Shown here: one piece after another, positions 1 through 8,515 of the stretch | Numbering within the stretch: the first letter of the stretch is position 1 | Layout: each line of letters opens with the position of its first letter | NCBI GenBank assembly: GCA_009773565.1 | Contig: WSXY01000009.1 | Location: forward strand, 62,001 to 126,000 | Source: Actinomycetota bacterium | GTDB taxonomy: Bacteria; Actinomycetota; Coriobacteriia; Anaerosomatales; Anaerosomataceae | Direction: 5' to 3' | DNA: 64,000 nt | Translations under genes and position numbers: made by a program | Notes under the pieces: generated by a model | The model's database searches: none | Seen by the model: the letters and a program-made list of their open reading frames with translations, nothing else | Told to the model about the DNA's origin: nothing

Positions 1-62
1 CTATCGCGCTTGATCCCCTGAGTCTGTCTCCAAAACGTACCCACGTGGCCCCCCGGTTCGAT

Positions 63-90
63 GTGACCCGACCATCGCGAACAGTATAGA
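63..90 (+). promoter_or_regulatory. possible promoter upstream of the carboxypeptidase gene
   Basis: GTGACC (63-68) and TATAGA (85-90) are separated by 16 bases and resemble -35 and -10 elements. They lie about 125 bases before the chosen start codon. The first 60 bases of the window contain no gene that I can identify; they may be the tail or downstream region of a gene outside the window. This is a pattern match only. Confidence 0.3.
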
Positions 91-214
91 CAATCCGTCG
101 CAGTGCGTCTGTAATCGGCGGGAATCCTTCGTTTTTGTAGGCGGTGGGCATTTTCCTGCTGCACGTTCTACAATGTCTCACTACCCAGCCTCTCCGTCCC
201 CGGGAGCGATGAGC

Positions 215-1462
215 ATGTCTTGGTTTGGCGCGACCGTGCGCAGCAGCCGCGTCCTCGTGGTGCTTGTTGCCCTCATTGCGTTCATGCCCGGACGCGCTCT
301 TGGTGAGGTTCGCCCGTCAGACACTCTCGGCGAGACGCCCGTTTCTTCATCGAAGACGCTCGGCGCCATCGCACCGGACGTCACGCTCCCGGCGGGCATT
401 CTCGAAACGGCTGATGGTGAGCTTCTCTGGGCGCGCGTGCAAGATGAAGAGCGTTCGATGGCAAGCACGACAAAGATCATGACCGCAATCGTCGTAATGG
501 ACAGCGGGGTTCAACTTGACGAGCGCGTCACCGTGCCGCCCGAAGCCGCCAAGGTGGGGGAGGCAGGCGTCGGACTTGTACCCGGGCAGGGCCTCACGGT
601 TCGCCAACTTCTCGAGGCGATGCTCGTTCACTCCGGCAACGATGCGGCGATCACCCTTGCCGTTCATGTCTCGGGTTCGCTCGACGCATTCGTCGAGGCG
701 ATGAACGCCAAAGCGACCGAGCTCGATCTGCGCAACTCGACGTTCACGAACCCGCATGGTCTCGACGAAGCCGGCCACCATACGTCCGCAGCTGATCTCG
801 CCACCATGGCGCGATACGCGATGCGCAACCAGGTATTCAGGGACATCGTGCGGATGAAGGAAGTGCGCATCCCGGCGGGATCGAGTACGAGACGCTTTGA
901 TGCGAGCAACCTTCTTCTGGGGACGTATACAGGAGCTACCGGAATCAAGACGGGATGGACGAGCGACGCGGGCTACTGTCTCGTCGCGTCTGCGGAACGG
1001 GGCGGGATCGAGCTCTATACCGTCGTTCTCGGCACGAAGACGGAGAACGCCCGATTCGTTCAGGCCAAGAGGCTGCTCGACTGGGGCTTCGCACATTACG
1101 CGGTCAAGCAGGTGACGAGCGCGGAGCAGACGGCTTCCATCGTAGCGGTGACAGATTATCTTGACCGGACCGTGCCGGCCCTGGTCGCCGAGACGACTTC
1201 AACGGCGGTATACGATATCCGCGGTCCGGTCACGGTCCAGGCCGACGTCATCGGGGAGGTCGCCGCTCCGGTCGTTAAGGGACAGCGACTCGGGACGCTG
1301 ACGGTCAAGCAAGGGGGACGACTCCTCGCTCAGGTGCCCATCGTGGCAGCGCAGGCGGTCCCGGTACCCACGTTCTGGGAAGGCGTGCAGATCGGGGCTA
1401 CCCGGTTCTGGAGACAACTGTTCGGTGGGGCGCTGAAGGCAGTACCCCTCACCGTGATGTGA
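215..1462 (+). CDS. dacA: D-alanyl-D-alanine carboxypeptidase (S11 family, PBP5-like)
   Basis: Serine peptidase that trims the terminal D-alanine from peptidoglycan stem pentapeptides outside the membrane. All three penicillin-binding motifs are visible: SxxK as STTK near residue 84, SGN near 140 in HSGNDAA, and KTG near 245 in GIKTGWTSDAG. A C-terminal beta-rich PBP5-type domain follows. The N-terminus has basic residues, then a hydrophobic stretch (VLVVLVALIAF) and an ALG-E signal-peptidase-like site, so it is exported. In-frame ATGs exist at 173, 209 and 215. I prefer 215 because GGGAG at 202-206 is eight bases upstream of it. The last residues could be an amphipathic anchor as in PBP5. 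The next gene follows 22 bases later, so co-transcription with gcvT is possible although the functions are unrelated. Confidence 0.93.
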   Translation: MSWFGATVRSSRVLVVLVALIAFMPGRALGEVRPSDTLGETPVSSSKTLGAIAPDVTLPAGILETADGELLWARVQDEERSMASTTKIMTAIVVMDSGVQLDERVTVPPEAAKVGEAGVGLVPGQGLTVRQLLEAMLVHSGNDAAITLAVHVSGSLDAFVEAMNAKATELDLRNSTFTNPHGLDEAGHHTSAADLATMARYAMRNQVFRDIVRMKEVRIPAGSSTRRFDASNLLLGTYTGATGIKTGWTSDAGYCLVASAERGGIELYTVVLGTKTENARFVQAKRLLDWGFAHYAVKQVTSAEQTASIVAVTDYLDRTVPALVAETTSTAVYDIRGPVTVQADVIGEVAAPVVKGQRLGTLTVKQGGRLLAQVPIVAAQAVPVPTFWEGVQIGATRFWRQLFGGALKAVPLTVM

Positions 1463-1484
1463 CCCGCAAAGCGAAAGGATGATG

Positions 1485-2594
1485 ATGACCGAGGACATGC
1501 TGCGAACACCGCTTTATGACGAACACCTCGCTCTCGGGGCGCGTATCGTTCCCTTCGCAGGGTGGGATATGCCCGTCCAGTACGCCGGAATCATCGAGGA
1601 GCACAAGGCTGTGCGCGCCTCGGCGGGCGTGTTCGACGTGTGTCACATGGCCGAGTTCCGCATCTTCGGTCCCGGGGCGCTCGAAGCGCTCCAGACGATC
1701 GTGACGAACGATCTTGAGAAGATCGCCGAACTCGGGGCCGCTCTCTACACGGTCATGTGCGATGAGGACGGCGGCATTATCGACGATCTCATCGTCTATC
1801 ACACGGGCGATCTCGAGTACCTGATCATCGCGAACGCTTCGAACCGGCAGACCGACTGGGATTGGATCACCTCGCATCTTCCAGATGGTCTCGAGGCTGT
1901 CGACGAGTCCGATCGTACGGGGCTCATCGCGCTCCAGGGTCCGAAGGCCATCGAGATCATCTCGGAACTCGCGGGGGACGACTTCGAGCTTCCGGAGCGG
2001 TTCCATATCGCCGAGGCGGTCCTTGGTGGCGACCTCCCGGTTCTGCTCGCACGCACCGGCTACACCGGCGAGGACGGCGTCGAGATCCTCTGCCACGAGA
2101 GCCATGCGGTTCGCGTCTGGCGTCTTCTGCTCTCATTCGCGGAGGTGTCTCCTTGCGGGCTTGGCGCTCGCGATACGCTGCGACTCGAGATGGGGTATCC
2201 GCTTTACGGGAGCGATATGGACCGGGGCGTCGATCCGATCTCTGCGGGGCTGGGCTGGGTCGTCCCGAAGACAAAGTCCGGATACATCGGCGCAGAGGCG
2301 ATCGCGCGCATCCGGGAGCGAGGCGTGGAGCGCAAGCTCGTCGGGCTTATCGTGGCGGATGGAGTCCCGCGTCACGAGTATCCGGTGTTGCACGAGGGAA
2401 CCGAGGTCGGTAAGGTGGCAAGCGGTACGTTCTCGCCGACGCTTGGGCACGGAATCGCGACGGCATACGTACCTGTTGACCTGAGTGCGCCCGGAACGGA
2501 ACTGGTCGTCGCGATTCGCAAGAAGGAGTCGGCCGCGACGGTCGTTCGGCCACCGTTCGTGAAGCAAACGTCGCTCAGTGCACTCACGTCGTAG
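1485..2594 (+). CDS. gcvT: glycine cleavage system T protein (aminomethyltransferase)
   Basis: Transfers the methylene group from aminomethyl-lipoyl-GcvH to tetrahydrofolate, releasing ammonia. The protein shows typical T-protein blocks: an N-terminal [10 protein letters not shown], then [26 protein letters not shown], and the [10 protein letters not shown] block before a C-terminal barrel. About 369 residues is normal for GcvT. ATG codons at 1479, 1482 and 1485 are consecutive; GAAAGG at 1473-1478 is best placed for the third. It is the first gene of gcvT-gcvH-gcvPA-gcvPB. No glycine riboswitch precedes it: only 22 bases separate it from the carboxypeptidase gene. Expression may therefore be driven by read-through. 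Confidence 0.97.
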   Translation: MTEDMLRTPLYDEHLALGARIVPFAGWDMPVQYAGIIEEHKAVRASAGVFDVCHMAEFRIFGPGALEALQTIVTNDLEKIAELGAALYTVMCDEDGGIIDDLIVYHTGDLEYLIIANASNRQTDWDWITSHLPDGLEAVDESDRTGLIALQGPKAIEIISELAGDDFELPERFHIAEAVLGGDLPVLLARTGYTGEDGVEILCHESHAVRVWRLLLSFAEVSPCGLGARDTLRLEMGYPLYGSDMDRGVDPISAGLGWVVPKTKSGYIGAEAIARIRERGVERKLVGLIVADGVPRHEYPVLHEGTEVGKVASGTFSPTLGHGIATAYVPVDLSAPGTELVVAIRKKESAATVVRPPFVKQTSLSALTS

Positions 2595-2622
2595 CACGAC
2601 ATTCGAGAGGAGCGTTGCCCAC

Positions 2623-3006
2623 ATGTATCCCAAGGACCTGAAGTACGACAAAGAGCACGAATGGGTGAAGGTCGACGGCGACATCGCCATCATCGGCATC
2701 AGTGATTTCGCGCAGGAGCAGCTTGGCGAAGTCGTGTACGTCGATCTGCCTGCAGTGGGCGATGAGATCATCGCCGGCGAGAGCTTTGGCGAAGTCGAGT
2801 CGGTCAAGTCCGTGTCCGAGCTCTTCTCGCCGCTTTCCGGTGACATCGTCGAAGTGAACGAGATGCTCGGGGACGCGCCCGAGACCGTCAACGAAGACTG
2901 CTACGGCGACGGCTGGATGGTCAAGATCAAGATGGCCGATGCGGCTCAGACCGATGACCTCATGAGCGCCGACGAGTATGAAGCCTTCGTCGCTGAGGAA
3001 GCCTGA
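2623..3006 (+). CDS. gcvH: glycine cleavage system H protein (lipoyl carrier)
   Basis: Small lipoyl-bearing carrier that shuttles the aminomethyl group between the P, T and L proteins. The lipoylation lysine is in the conserved ESVKSVSEL context, preceded by GESFGEVES, and the barrel-sandwich fold pattern is complete. An in-frame ATG exists at 2578, but 2623 fits the family N-terminus (MYPKDLKYDKEHEW) and has GAGAGGAG at 2605-2612. That gives 127 residues, the usual length. A LipM-like transferase lies at the end of the same gene run and is a candidate for loading this protein. Confidence 0.97.
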   Translation: MYPKDLKYDKEHEWVKVDGDIAIIGISDFAQEQLGEVVYVDLPAVGDEIIAGESFGEVESVKSVSELFSPLSGDIVEVNEMLGDAPETVNEDCYGDGWMVKIKMADAAQTDDLMSADEYEAFVAEEA

Positions 3007-3011
3007 CCCGG

Positions 3012-4340
3012 ATGCGATTCGTACCGATCACCTGCGAGCAGCGCGAGACGATGCTGCGCGCGGTCGGGGTGCGCTCGGTGGAGGACCTCTTCGACGTCAT
3101 TCCTCCCGAGGTGCGCCTGACGCGCGCTCTCGACCTGCCTTCTGGCATGGGCGAGATCGAGCTCGCCGCCCACCTGCAAGAATGTGCCGACGAGAACGAC
3201 ACGAGCCTCGTGTCGTTTCTCGGCGGAGGGTGTTATGACCACTATGTGCCGGCCATCGTCGATGCGGTGGTCAGTAAGCCGGCGTTCTTCACCGCGTACA
3301 CGCCGTATCAGCCCGAGGTCAGCCAGGGCACGCTGCAGGCCATCTACGAGCATCAGTCGATGGTGTGTGCGCTGACGGGGATGGATGTCGCGAACGCCTC
3401 CATGTACGACGGTGCGACAGCGTTTGTCGAGGCGGCCCTGATGGCGGCTCGCGTGACCAAGCGCAACCGGATCGTCGTGAGCGCCGCTGTGCATCCCGAG
3501 TGGCGCGACGTCCTTGATACCTATGCGGAGTCCGGCATGGTCGAGGTCGTCACGTGCCCGTCACGCGATGGCGTCACGGACCTGAGCGCGCTGGCCGGAC
3601 TCGTCGAAGGGGCTGCGGCCGTGCTGGTCGCTTCGCCATCATTCCTCGGATGCGTTGAGGACGTGTCGGCAATCGCCGAACTCGTGCACGCAGCAGGCGG
3701 TTTGCTGGTCGTTGCGGCGAACCCCGTGCTTCTCGGAGTGATGGAGGCTCCGGGAGTTCTCGGCGCCGATATCGTGGTCGGGGAGGGGCAGCCGCTCGGC
3801 AACGCGATGTCGTTCGGCGGACCCGGATTCGGGTTCTTTGCGAGCTGCGACCGGTTCATCCGGCAGATGCCGGGTCGAATCGTCGGTCGTACGCTCGATG
3901 TCGACGGCCGCACCGGATTCGTGCTCACCATGCAGACTCGCGAGCAGCACATCCGTCGCGAGAAGGCGACGTCGAATATCTGCTCGAACCAGGCGCTCAA
4001 TGCGCTTGCGGCGAGCGTCTACCTGGCCGCCGTCGGCAGTGAGGGGCTCGCCGGTATCGGGCGTGCGTGCATCGCCAAGGCGCACCATCTCCGGGCGGCG
4101 CTTATCGCGACCGGCGTGTTCACGGCCGCGAACGATGCCGCATTCGCGAACGAGTTCGCGTTGCGCTACGACGGCGACGTGGCCGCGATGCAAGACGCAC
4201 TGCTCGAGCGCGGGTTCCTCGCAGGGCTCGATCTTGGTCGATTTGGCGGTGAGTACGCGGGTCTCGTTCTGTTTGCGGTGACCGAGAAGCGTACTCGCGC
4301 GCAGATGGACCGCTTCGTCGAGGAGGTGGCGTCCCTGTGA
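3012..4340 (+). CDS. gcvPA: glycine dehydrogenase (decarboxylating) subunit 1
   Basis: N-terminal half of a split P protein, the pyridoxal-phosphate enzyme that decarboxylates glycine. The early HxxP-type family block is seen in [17 protein letters not shown], followed by [16 protein letters not shown] and the [11 protein letters not shown] region typical of the subunit 1 clade. About 442 residues matches split GcvP subunits in anaerobes and Firmicutes rather than the roughly 950-residue fused form. It starts five bases after the gcvH stop and its own stop overlaps the start of subunit 2, so the two halves are probably translated together. Confidence 0.96.
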   Translation: MRFVPITCEQRETMLRAVGVRSVEDLFDVIPPEVRLTRALDLPSGMGEIELAAHLQECADENDTSLVSFLGGGCYDHYVPAIVDAVVSKPAFFTAYTPYQPEVSQGTLQAIYEHQSMVCALTGMDVANASMYDGATAFVEAALMAARVTKRNRIVVSAAVHPEWRDVLDTYAESGMVEVVTCPSRDGVTDLSALAGLVEGAAAVLVASPSFLGCVEDVSAIAELVHAAGGLLVVAANPVLLGVMEAPGVLGADIVVGEGQPLGNAMSFGGPGFGFFASCDRFIRQMPGRIVGRTLDVDGRTGFVLTMQTREQHIRREKATSNICSNQALNALAASVYLAAVGSEGLAGIGRACIAKAHHLRAALIATGVFTAANDAAFANEFALRYDGDVAAMQDALLERGFLAGLDLGRFGGEYAGLVLFAVTEKRTRAQMDRFVEEVASL

Positions 4341-5815
4341 GCGAGCACATGAAGCGCGAGCCGATCGCCCGCCCCCTCATCTTCGAGATCGGTGCACCCG
4401 AGTCCCGATGTGTCGAGGCTCCGCCGCTTGATGTCGCCGACATCGACCTCTCGCAGGTCCTCGGTGGCTCGGCGCGCGCAACACGGCCGCGTCTGCCGCA
4501 CGTGACCGAGGGCGAGATCGCGCGACACTACGAGCATCTCGCAAGCGTCAACTTCGGCGTGGACAGCGGTTTCTACCCGCTAGGTTCATGCACGATGAAG
4601 TACAACCCGAAGATCGACGAGTGGGCATGTCGGTTGCCGGGATTCGCGGGAGCGCATCCGTATCAACCGGAGCAGACCGTGCAGGGTGCTCTCGGGCTCA
4701 TGTACGGCCTCCAGGAGGCTCTTGGCGAGATTTCCGGACTACCGGCGGTAACACTGCAGCCGGCGGCCGGAGCGCACGGTGAGCTGACTGCGCTCATGGT
4801 GATCCGCGCGCACCACGTTTCCAACGGCGACGCGCGCAAACGCGTCATCATCCCGGATGCGGCGCACGGTACGAATCCCGCGACCGTCGCCATGTGCGGT
4901 TATACGGTGACGCAGGTACCGAGCAACGAGCGCGGGGGAGTCGACCTTGACGCCCTTGCAGCGGCGCTCGACACAGACGTCGCCGCGATCATGCTGACGA
5001 ACCCGAACACCCTCGGGCTCTTCGACGAGAACATCGTCGAGATCACCCGCATGGTGCACGACGTCGGCGCACTTGCGTACTGCGACGGAGCCAATCTCAA
5101 CGCCATCATGGGCAAGGTGCGGCCGGGCGACATGGGCTTCGACGCCATGCACATCAACCTGCACAAGACATTCGCCACGCCGCACGGTGGCGGTGGCCCC
5201 GGCTCTGGTCCCGTGTGCGTGACCGAGACGCTTGCATCGTTCCTGCCCTCGCCGATCGTGGTTCATGACGGTGCTGGCGCATACGCTCTGTCGACACCCG
5301 AGCACTCGATCGGTCGCGTGAAGGCGTTCCTCGGCAACTTCGGGGTTCTCGTGCGTGCGTACACGTACATCCGCGCGCTCGGGGCTGAAGGTATCACCGA
5401 GGTCTCCGAGCAGGCAGTTCTCTCGGCAAACTACCTGAAAGAGAAGCTCAAGAGCGCGTTCGAGCTCCCGTACGACCGCGTGTGCATGCACGAGTTCGTG
5501 CTGTCAGGTTCGCGTCAGCGCAAGGCGAACGGCGTGCGCACGCTCGATATGGCGAAGCGACTGCTCGACCATGGCGTTCATCCGCCGACGATCTACTTCC
5601 CGCTGATCGTCGATGAGGCGATCATGATCGAGCCGACCGAGACCGAGAGCCTCGAGACGCTCGATCGGTTCGTGGACGCGATGCTCGCAATCGCCCGTGA
5701 AGCCGAGGAGAACCCCGACCTGCTGCACGATGCGCCGTACACGACGCCCGTACGCCGGCTCGATGAGGCCAAAGCGGTGAAGGAACCTGATCTTGCCTGG
5801 AAGCCCGCCACATAG
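4337..5815 (+). CDS. gcvPB: glycine dehydrogenase (decarboxylating) subunit 2
   Basis: C-terminal half of the split P protein, carrying the pyridoxal-phosphate lysine. That lysine is K277 in [16 protein letters not shown]. The N-terminal region contains [23 protein letters not shown], split here as [16 protein letters not shown] then TMKYNPK, a hallmark of this subunit. It starts with GTG at 4337, overlapping the subunit 1 stop by four bases. At 492 residues it has the normal length. The L protein (dihydrolipoamide dehydrogenase) is not in the window. Confidence 0.96.
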   Translation: MSEHMKREPIARPLIFEIGAPESRCVEAPPLDVADIDLSQVLGGSARATRPRLPHVTEGEIARHYEHLASVNFGVDSGFYPLGSCTMKYNPKIDEWACRLPGFAGAHPYQPEQTVQGALGLMYGLQEALGEISGLPAVTLQPAAGAHGELTALMVIRAHHVSNGDARKRVIIPDAAHGTNPATVAMCGYTVTQVPSNERGGVDLDALAAALDTDVAAIMLTNPNTLGLFDENIVEITRMVHDVGALAYCDGANLNAIMGKVRPGDMGFDAMHINLHKTFATPHGGGGPGSGPVCVTETLASFLPSPIVVHDGAGAYALSTPEHSIGRVKAFLGNFGVLVRAYTYIRALGAEGITEVSEQAVLSANYLKEKLKSAFELPYDRVCMHEFVLSGSRQRKANGVRTLDMAKRLLDHGVHPPTIYFPLIVDEAIMIEPTETESLETLDRFVDAMLAIAREAEENPDLLHDAPYTTPVRRLDEAKAVKEPDLAWKPAT

Positions 5816-5834
5816 CCTGGAGGCGGGTTCGGGC

Positions 5835-6611
5835 GTGAAAGCATGGCGACTCATACTGGACGGTCCGGAAGACGGTGCCTGGAACATGGCGGTCGACCGG
5901 GCCGTTCTTCGTGCCCGGGAGCGGGGAGAGGTGCCGCCGACGGTGCGGCTCTATCGCTGGATTCGCCCGACAGTCACGCTCGGCCGGAACCAGAGCCTCG
6001 ATGATGTTGACGTGGTCGCGTGTCGCGATCGAGGTTTCGACGTCGTGCGCCGTCCGACAGGCGGGCGCGGGGTCCTTCACTACTCGGTCGTTGCGTCGCT
6101 TGATGACGGCATCCCGCGGGGCGTTGCGGCGAGCTACCGCGTCTTGTGTGGAGTCCTCGTTGAGGTGTATCAGTCGCTCGGGGTTCCTGCGACGCTCACC
6201 GGGCGAGCCCACGGCGACAAGGCCGCGGGCGCCTGCTACCTGCACACGACCAGCGCGGATCTGTCGTTCGGGGTGGCGAAACTATCCGGGAGTGCCCAGG
6301 TCTGGGATCGAAACGCCGTTTTACAGCATGGTTCGTTTGTGCGCTCGCGAGACGTCGAGGCTGAGGCACAGGTGTTTCGCCTCGACGATCGGTCACAGGC
6401 ACGATTGAAGGATTCCACCGCCACGTTTGGCGGAGTACTTGGGCAGGCGCCCACGCTGGAGGCCATCACCAGGGCGGTGTGCTCCGCTTTCGATACCGTT
6501 CTCGGGGTCACGCTTCAACCCGGCGAACTCACCGAACAGGAGCGTGCCGAGGCGACACGTGATACGGGTACATTCCGGATACCGGAAGTCGAGCCATCAG
6601 GTTCGACATGA
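5835..6611 (+). CDS. lipM: LipM-type octanoyltransferase / lipoate-protein ligase family
   Basis: Member of the biotin/lipoate A/B transferase family, about 258 residues. It has the family RRPTGGRGVLH block near residue 75 and a GxxLSGSAQ...LQHGSF block. A cysteine directly precedes the latter in GACYLHTTSADLSF, the position of the acyl-thioester cysteine in LipM octanoyltransferases. That favours acyl transfer from acyl-ACP over ATP-dependent lipoate ligation, but the assignment within the superfamily is inference. GTG 5835 fits the family N-terminus (WRLILDG, then NMAVDRAVL) with GGAGG at 5819-5823. An upstream in-frame ATG at 5793 would overlap gcvPB. The location immediately after gcvPB suggests GcvH as the main substrate. 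Confidence 0.82.
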   Translation: MKAWRLILDGPEDGAWNMAVDRAVLRARERGEVPPTVRLYRWIRPTVTLGRNQSLDDVDVVACRDRGFDVVRRPTGGRGVLHYSVVASLDDGIPRGVAASYRVLCGVLVEVYQSLGVPATLTGRAHGDKAAGACYLHTTSADLSFGVAKLSGSAQVWDRNAVLQHGSFVRSRDVEAEAQVFRLDDRSQARLKDSTATFGGVLGQAPTLEAITRAVCSAFDTVLGVTLQPGELTEQERAEATRDTGTFRIPEVEPSGST

Positions 6612-6646
6612 GGCAGAGGTCTATGACGGGTGATGTCATAGGATTC

Positions 6647-6655
6647 TGATACAAT
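6647..6655 (+). promoter_or_regulatory. extended -10 promoter element before the RsiG-like operon
   Basis: TGATACAAT matches an extended -10 (TGnTAnnnT). It lies 41 bases before the ATG of the RsiG-like gene and outside the preceding coding region. No convincing -35 hexamer is present 16-18 bases upstream, which is tolerated for extended -10 promoters. The operon that follows runs unbroken to about 10.49 kb. Confidence 0.45.
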
Positions 6656-6695
6656 CGTGGCGGCTAGGGACGGCCGTCGAGCGGCTGGAGGACTG

Positions 6696-7013
6696 ATGAG
6701 CGGCGATAAGAAGCGCGCCAACGATGATGCCCTGTTGAATCTTGAGGAGAAGTCCCTCGAGGAGCTTCGGGGGTTACTCGATTCGATCTACGAAGAGGAG
6801 CAGGCCGTCAGCTATCGCAGACGCGTGCTTCACGGGAAGATCGATATTCTCCGTGCAGAACTCGTTGGTCGCCTGAAGTCGCAGCGTGAGGGCGGCGAGG
6901 GAGTCGTCTCGGGTCACGACATCGAGCGGCTCATCGGTATCCTCTCGAGCGACTTGCATGGCGTCTCCAAGTACGACGTCGCCGCCGTATCTGACGATGA
7001 TTGGGACGAGTAG
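6696..7013 (+). CDS. RsiG-like helical protein with one c-di-GMP signature motif
   Basis: Small (105 residues), charged, mostly helical protein. Residues 35-50 read E-QAV-S-YR-R-RVL-H-GKI-D, which is the E(X)3S(X)2R(X)3Q(X)3D signature of the anti-sigma factor RsiG with histidine at the Q position (E35, S39, R42, H46, D50). In Streptomyces, RsiG uses two such helices to bind a c-di-GMP dimer and hold sigma WhiG; single-motif homologues that act as homodimers have been described in other actinobacteria. The flanking segment LEEKSLEELRGLLDSIYEEE also resembles the RsiG helix preceding the motif. GGAGG at 6687-6691 supports ATG 6696. No sigma factor gene is adjacent. The name is by motif only and binding is not shown. 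Confidence 0.68.
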   Translation: MSGDKKRANDDALLNLEEKSLEELRGLLDSIYEEEQAVSYRRRVLHGKIDILRAELVGRLKSQREGGEGVVSGHDIERLIGILSSDLHGVSKYDVAAVSDDDWDE

Positions 7014-7051
7014 GTTCGACCGCCGCAACAAGCAGGACACAAGGAGGAAGC

Positions 7052-7315
7052 GTGGCGACAGTTGCCGAGAAGATCCAGGCGTTCCTGGATGATCTAGCGA
7101 ATGATGTCATCGAGGAGCGAGTTGTCGAGTATGTCATCCGAGAGGTGCAAAACGGCCGCAAGCTCACCGAAGCACTGAAGGATCCCTACGTGAAGAACCG
7201 CCTGAGCGAAGAGAAGCTGGCCGGAGTTCTCGAGAATCCCGGCATTGCATCAGCGCTTGAGGAGCAGATAGCTCAGTCATTCAAGACTCGAGAGTTCGGT
7301 TTTCTCGACAAATAG
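7052..7315 (+). CDS. small conserved-looking helical protein, function unknown
   Basis: An 87-residue, strongly helical, acidic protein without signal peptide, cysteines or membrane segments. GTG 7052 follows AAGGAGGAAG at 7041-7050, an excellent ribosome binding site; an upstream in-frame start would overlap the RsiG-like gene and lacks such a site. The C-terminal half contains a repeated-looking pattern of short helices (LTEALKDPYVKNRL, then EKLAGVLENPGIASAL). I do not recognise the family. Its place between the RsiG-like gene and the FHA gene suggests a regulatory or scaffold role, which is inference from context alone. Confidence 0.72.
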   Translation: MATVAEKIQAFLDDLANDVIEERVVEYVIREVQNGRKLTEALKDPYVKNRLSEEKLAGVLENPGIASALEEQIAQSFKTREFGFLDK

Positions 7316-7352
7316 GCTCGGCGGTGATTCTGCCGCATCGGAGGTGGTTCGC

Positions 7353-7799
7353 GTGGACAGATGCCCGGCGTGCGACGGTGTTGTGACACCGGAGGATCAG
7401 GTGTGTCCTGCGTGCGGGCTGCGTCTAGCCGGGGCGACCGCCTCGTTTGAGCCTGTTGCCGCCGAGGAGTCCGCCGCCGTCGTTGATGGCACAGGAGGCG
7501 AAGGGCCCGTCCTCGTGGTTCATAAGGGCGCCGAGGTGGGCGAGCGCTTCTACCTCGATGGCAGTGAGTTCACGGTCGGGCGTGACCCCGAGTGTGACAT
7601 CTTCCTCAATGATGTGACGGTGTCCCGGGACCACGCGCTGCTCGTGGTTTCTCCTGACGGAGTGAGCGTGGAAGACAAGGGCTCCCTCAATGGAACGTAT
7701 GTGAACGACATCCTTGTCGATAAGGCACGGCTTCACAACGGTGACGCCTTGCAGGTCGGACGCTTCCGAATGATCTTCCTTTCTGGAGGTGTCGCGTAG
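7353..7799 (+). CDS. zinc-ribbon and FHA domain protein (GarA/OdhI-like context)
   Basis: Begins with a CPAC-x9-CPAC zinc ribbon (residues about 4-20), followed by an acidic linker and a C-terminal forkhead-associated domain: FTVGRDPECDIFL, VSRDHALL and GSLNGTYVN carry the phosphothreonine-binding Arg, Ser/His and Asn positions. FHA domains bind phosphothreonine peptides. In actinobacteria, GarA/OdhI-type FHA proteins inhibit 2-oxoglutarate-using enzymes and are encoded beside FtsR-like MerR regulators, as here. Unlike GarA, the N-terminus is a zinc ribbon rather than an ETTS phosphorylation segment, so the partner may differ. GTG 7353 has GGAGG at 7340-7344. The stop codon directly abuts the ATG of the MerR gene. 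Confidence 0.85.
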   Translation: MDRCPACDGVVTPEDQVCPACGLRLAGATASFEPVAAEESAAVVDGTGGEGPVLVVHKGAEVGERFYLDGSEFTVGRDPECDIFLNDVTVSRDHALLVVSPDGVSVEDKGSLNGTYVNDILVDKARLHNGDALQVGRFRMIFLSGGVA

Positions 7800-8510
7800 A
7801 TGGCTGAAAGCGGTCGCGACTACATGACGATAGGTGAGGTCGTAGAGCACTTTGCAGACACCTATCCTGATCTGACAATCTCAAAGGTGCGTTTTCTCGA
7901 AGACGAGGGGCTTGTCTCGCCCGAACGCACGGGCGGCGGGTATCGCAAGTTCCATCCCGCAGACGTCACGCGTATCGAGCTGGCGCTCCGTCTCCAGAGG
8001 GATCATTTCATGCCGCTCGCGGTCATTCGCGAGAAACTCAAGGAGATCGACAAGGGTCGTATTCCTCCCGAGCTTCAGCCATCCGTTGCACGTGCAGAGG
8101 CCGTCCAGCTTCCACTCGAGACTGCTGAGACCGTTCTCGTAGCGAAGGCAAGCGATACTCTCGGATTGCCGACGACGTTCATCCGGGAGCTGGCGGAGTT
8201 CGGTCTCGTGGTGTTGTCGCAAGGGGACCACGGCGAGGAGATCGCCGGAGCGGATATCGCCATCGCGCACGCGTGCTGGGACCTCCGCAAGTTCGGTCTC
8301 GAGCCTCGTCACCTACGCATGTACGAGACCTTCGCCGAGCGCGAGGCGACCTTCTTCTCGCAGGCGCTGTCGCCGTCATTCCGCCACCGTACGCCCGAGG
8401 TACGGCAGCGGTTGATCGAGACTTTGAACGAACTCACGGAACTCACGGGCGCACTCAAGCGATCGATGCTTCATCGTGCGCTGGCGCGGGCGTTCGACGA
8501 CGTCATGTAG
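7800..8510 (+). CDS. ftsR: MerR-family transcription regulator, FtsR-like
   Basis: N-terminal MerR winged helix: MTIGEVVEHF, then KVRFLEDEGLVSPERTGGGYRKF and ADVTRIELALRLQRD. It is followed by a longer helical C-terminal region of about 150 residues, unlike short metal-sensing MerR proteins and without metal-binding cysteines. This architecture and the FHA gene immediately upstream match the garA/odhI-ftsR arrangement of actinobacteria. In Corynebacterium FtsR activates ftsZ; its DNA targets in this organism are unknown. The ATG is adjacent to the FHA stop, and the Shine-Dalgarno GGAGGTG lies inside the end of the FHA gene. Confidence 0.8.
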   Translation: MAESGRDYMTIGEVVEHFADTYPDLTISKVRFLEDEGLVSPERTGGGYRKFHPADVTRIELALRLQRDHFMPLAVIREKLKEIDKGRIPPELQPSVARAEAVQLPLETAETVLVAKASDTLGLPTTFIRELAEFGLVVLSQGDHGEEIAGADIAIAHACWDLRKFGLEPRHLRMYETFAEREATFFSQALSPSFRHRTPEVRQRLIETLNELTELTGALKRSMLHRALARAFDDVM

Positions 8511-8515
8511 GTGTG

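Noticed and set aside
1463-1484. Glycine riboswitch before gcvT
   Set aside because: Only 22 bases separate gcvT from the preceding gene, too little for a glycine aptamer.
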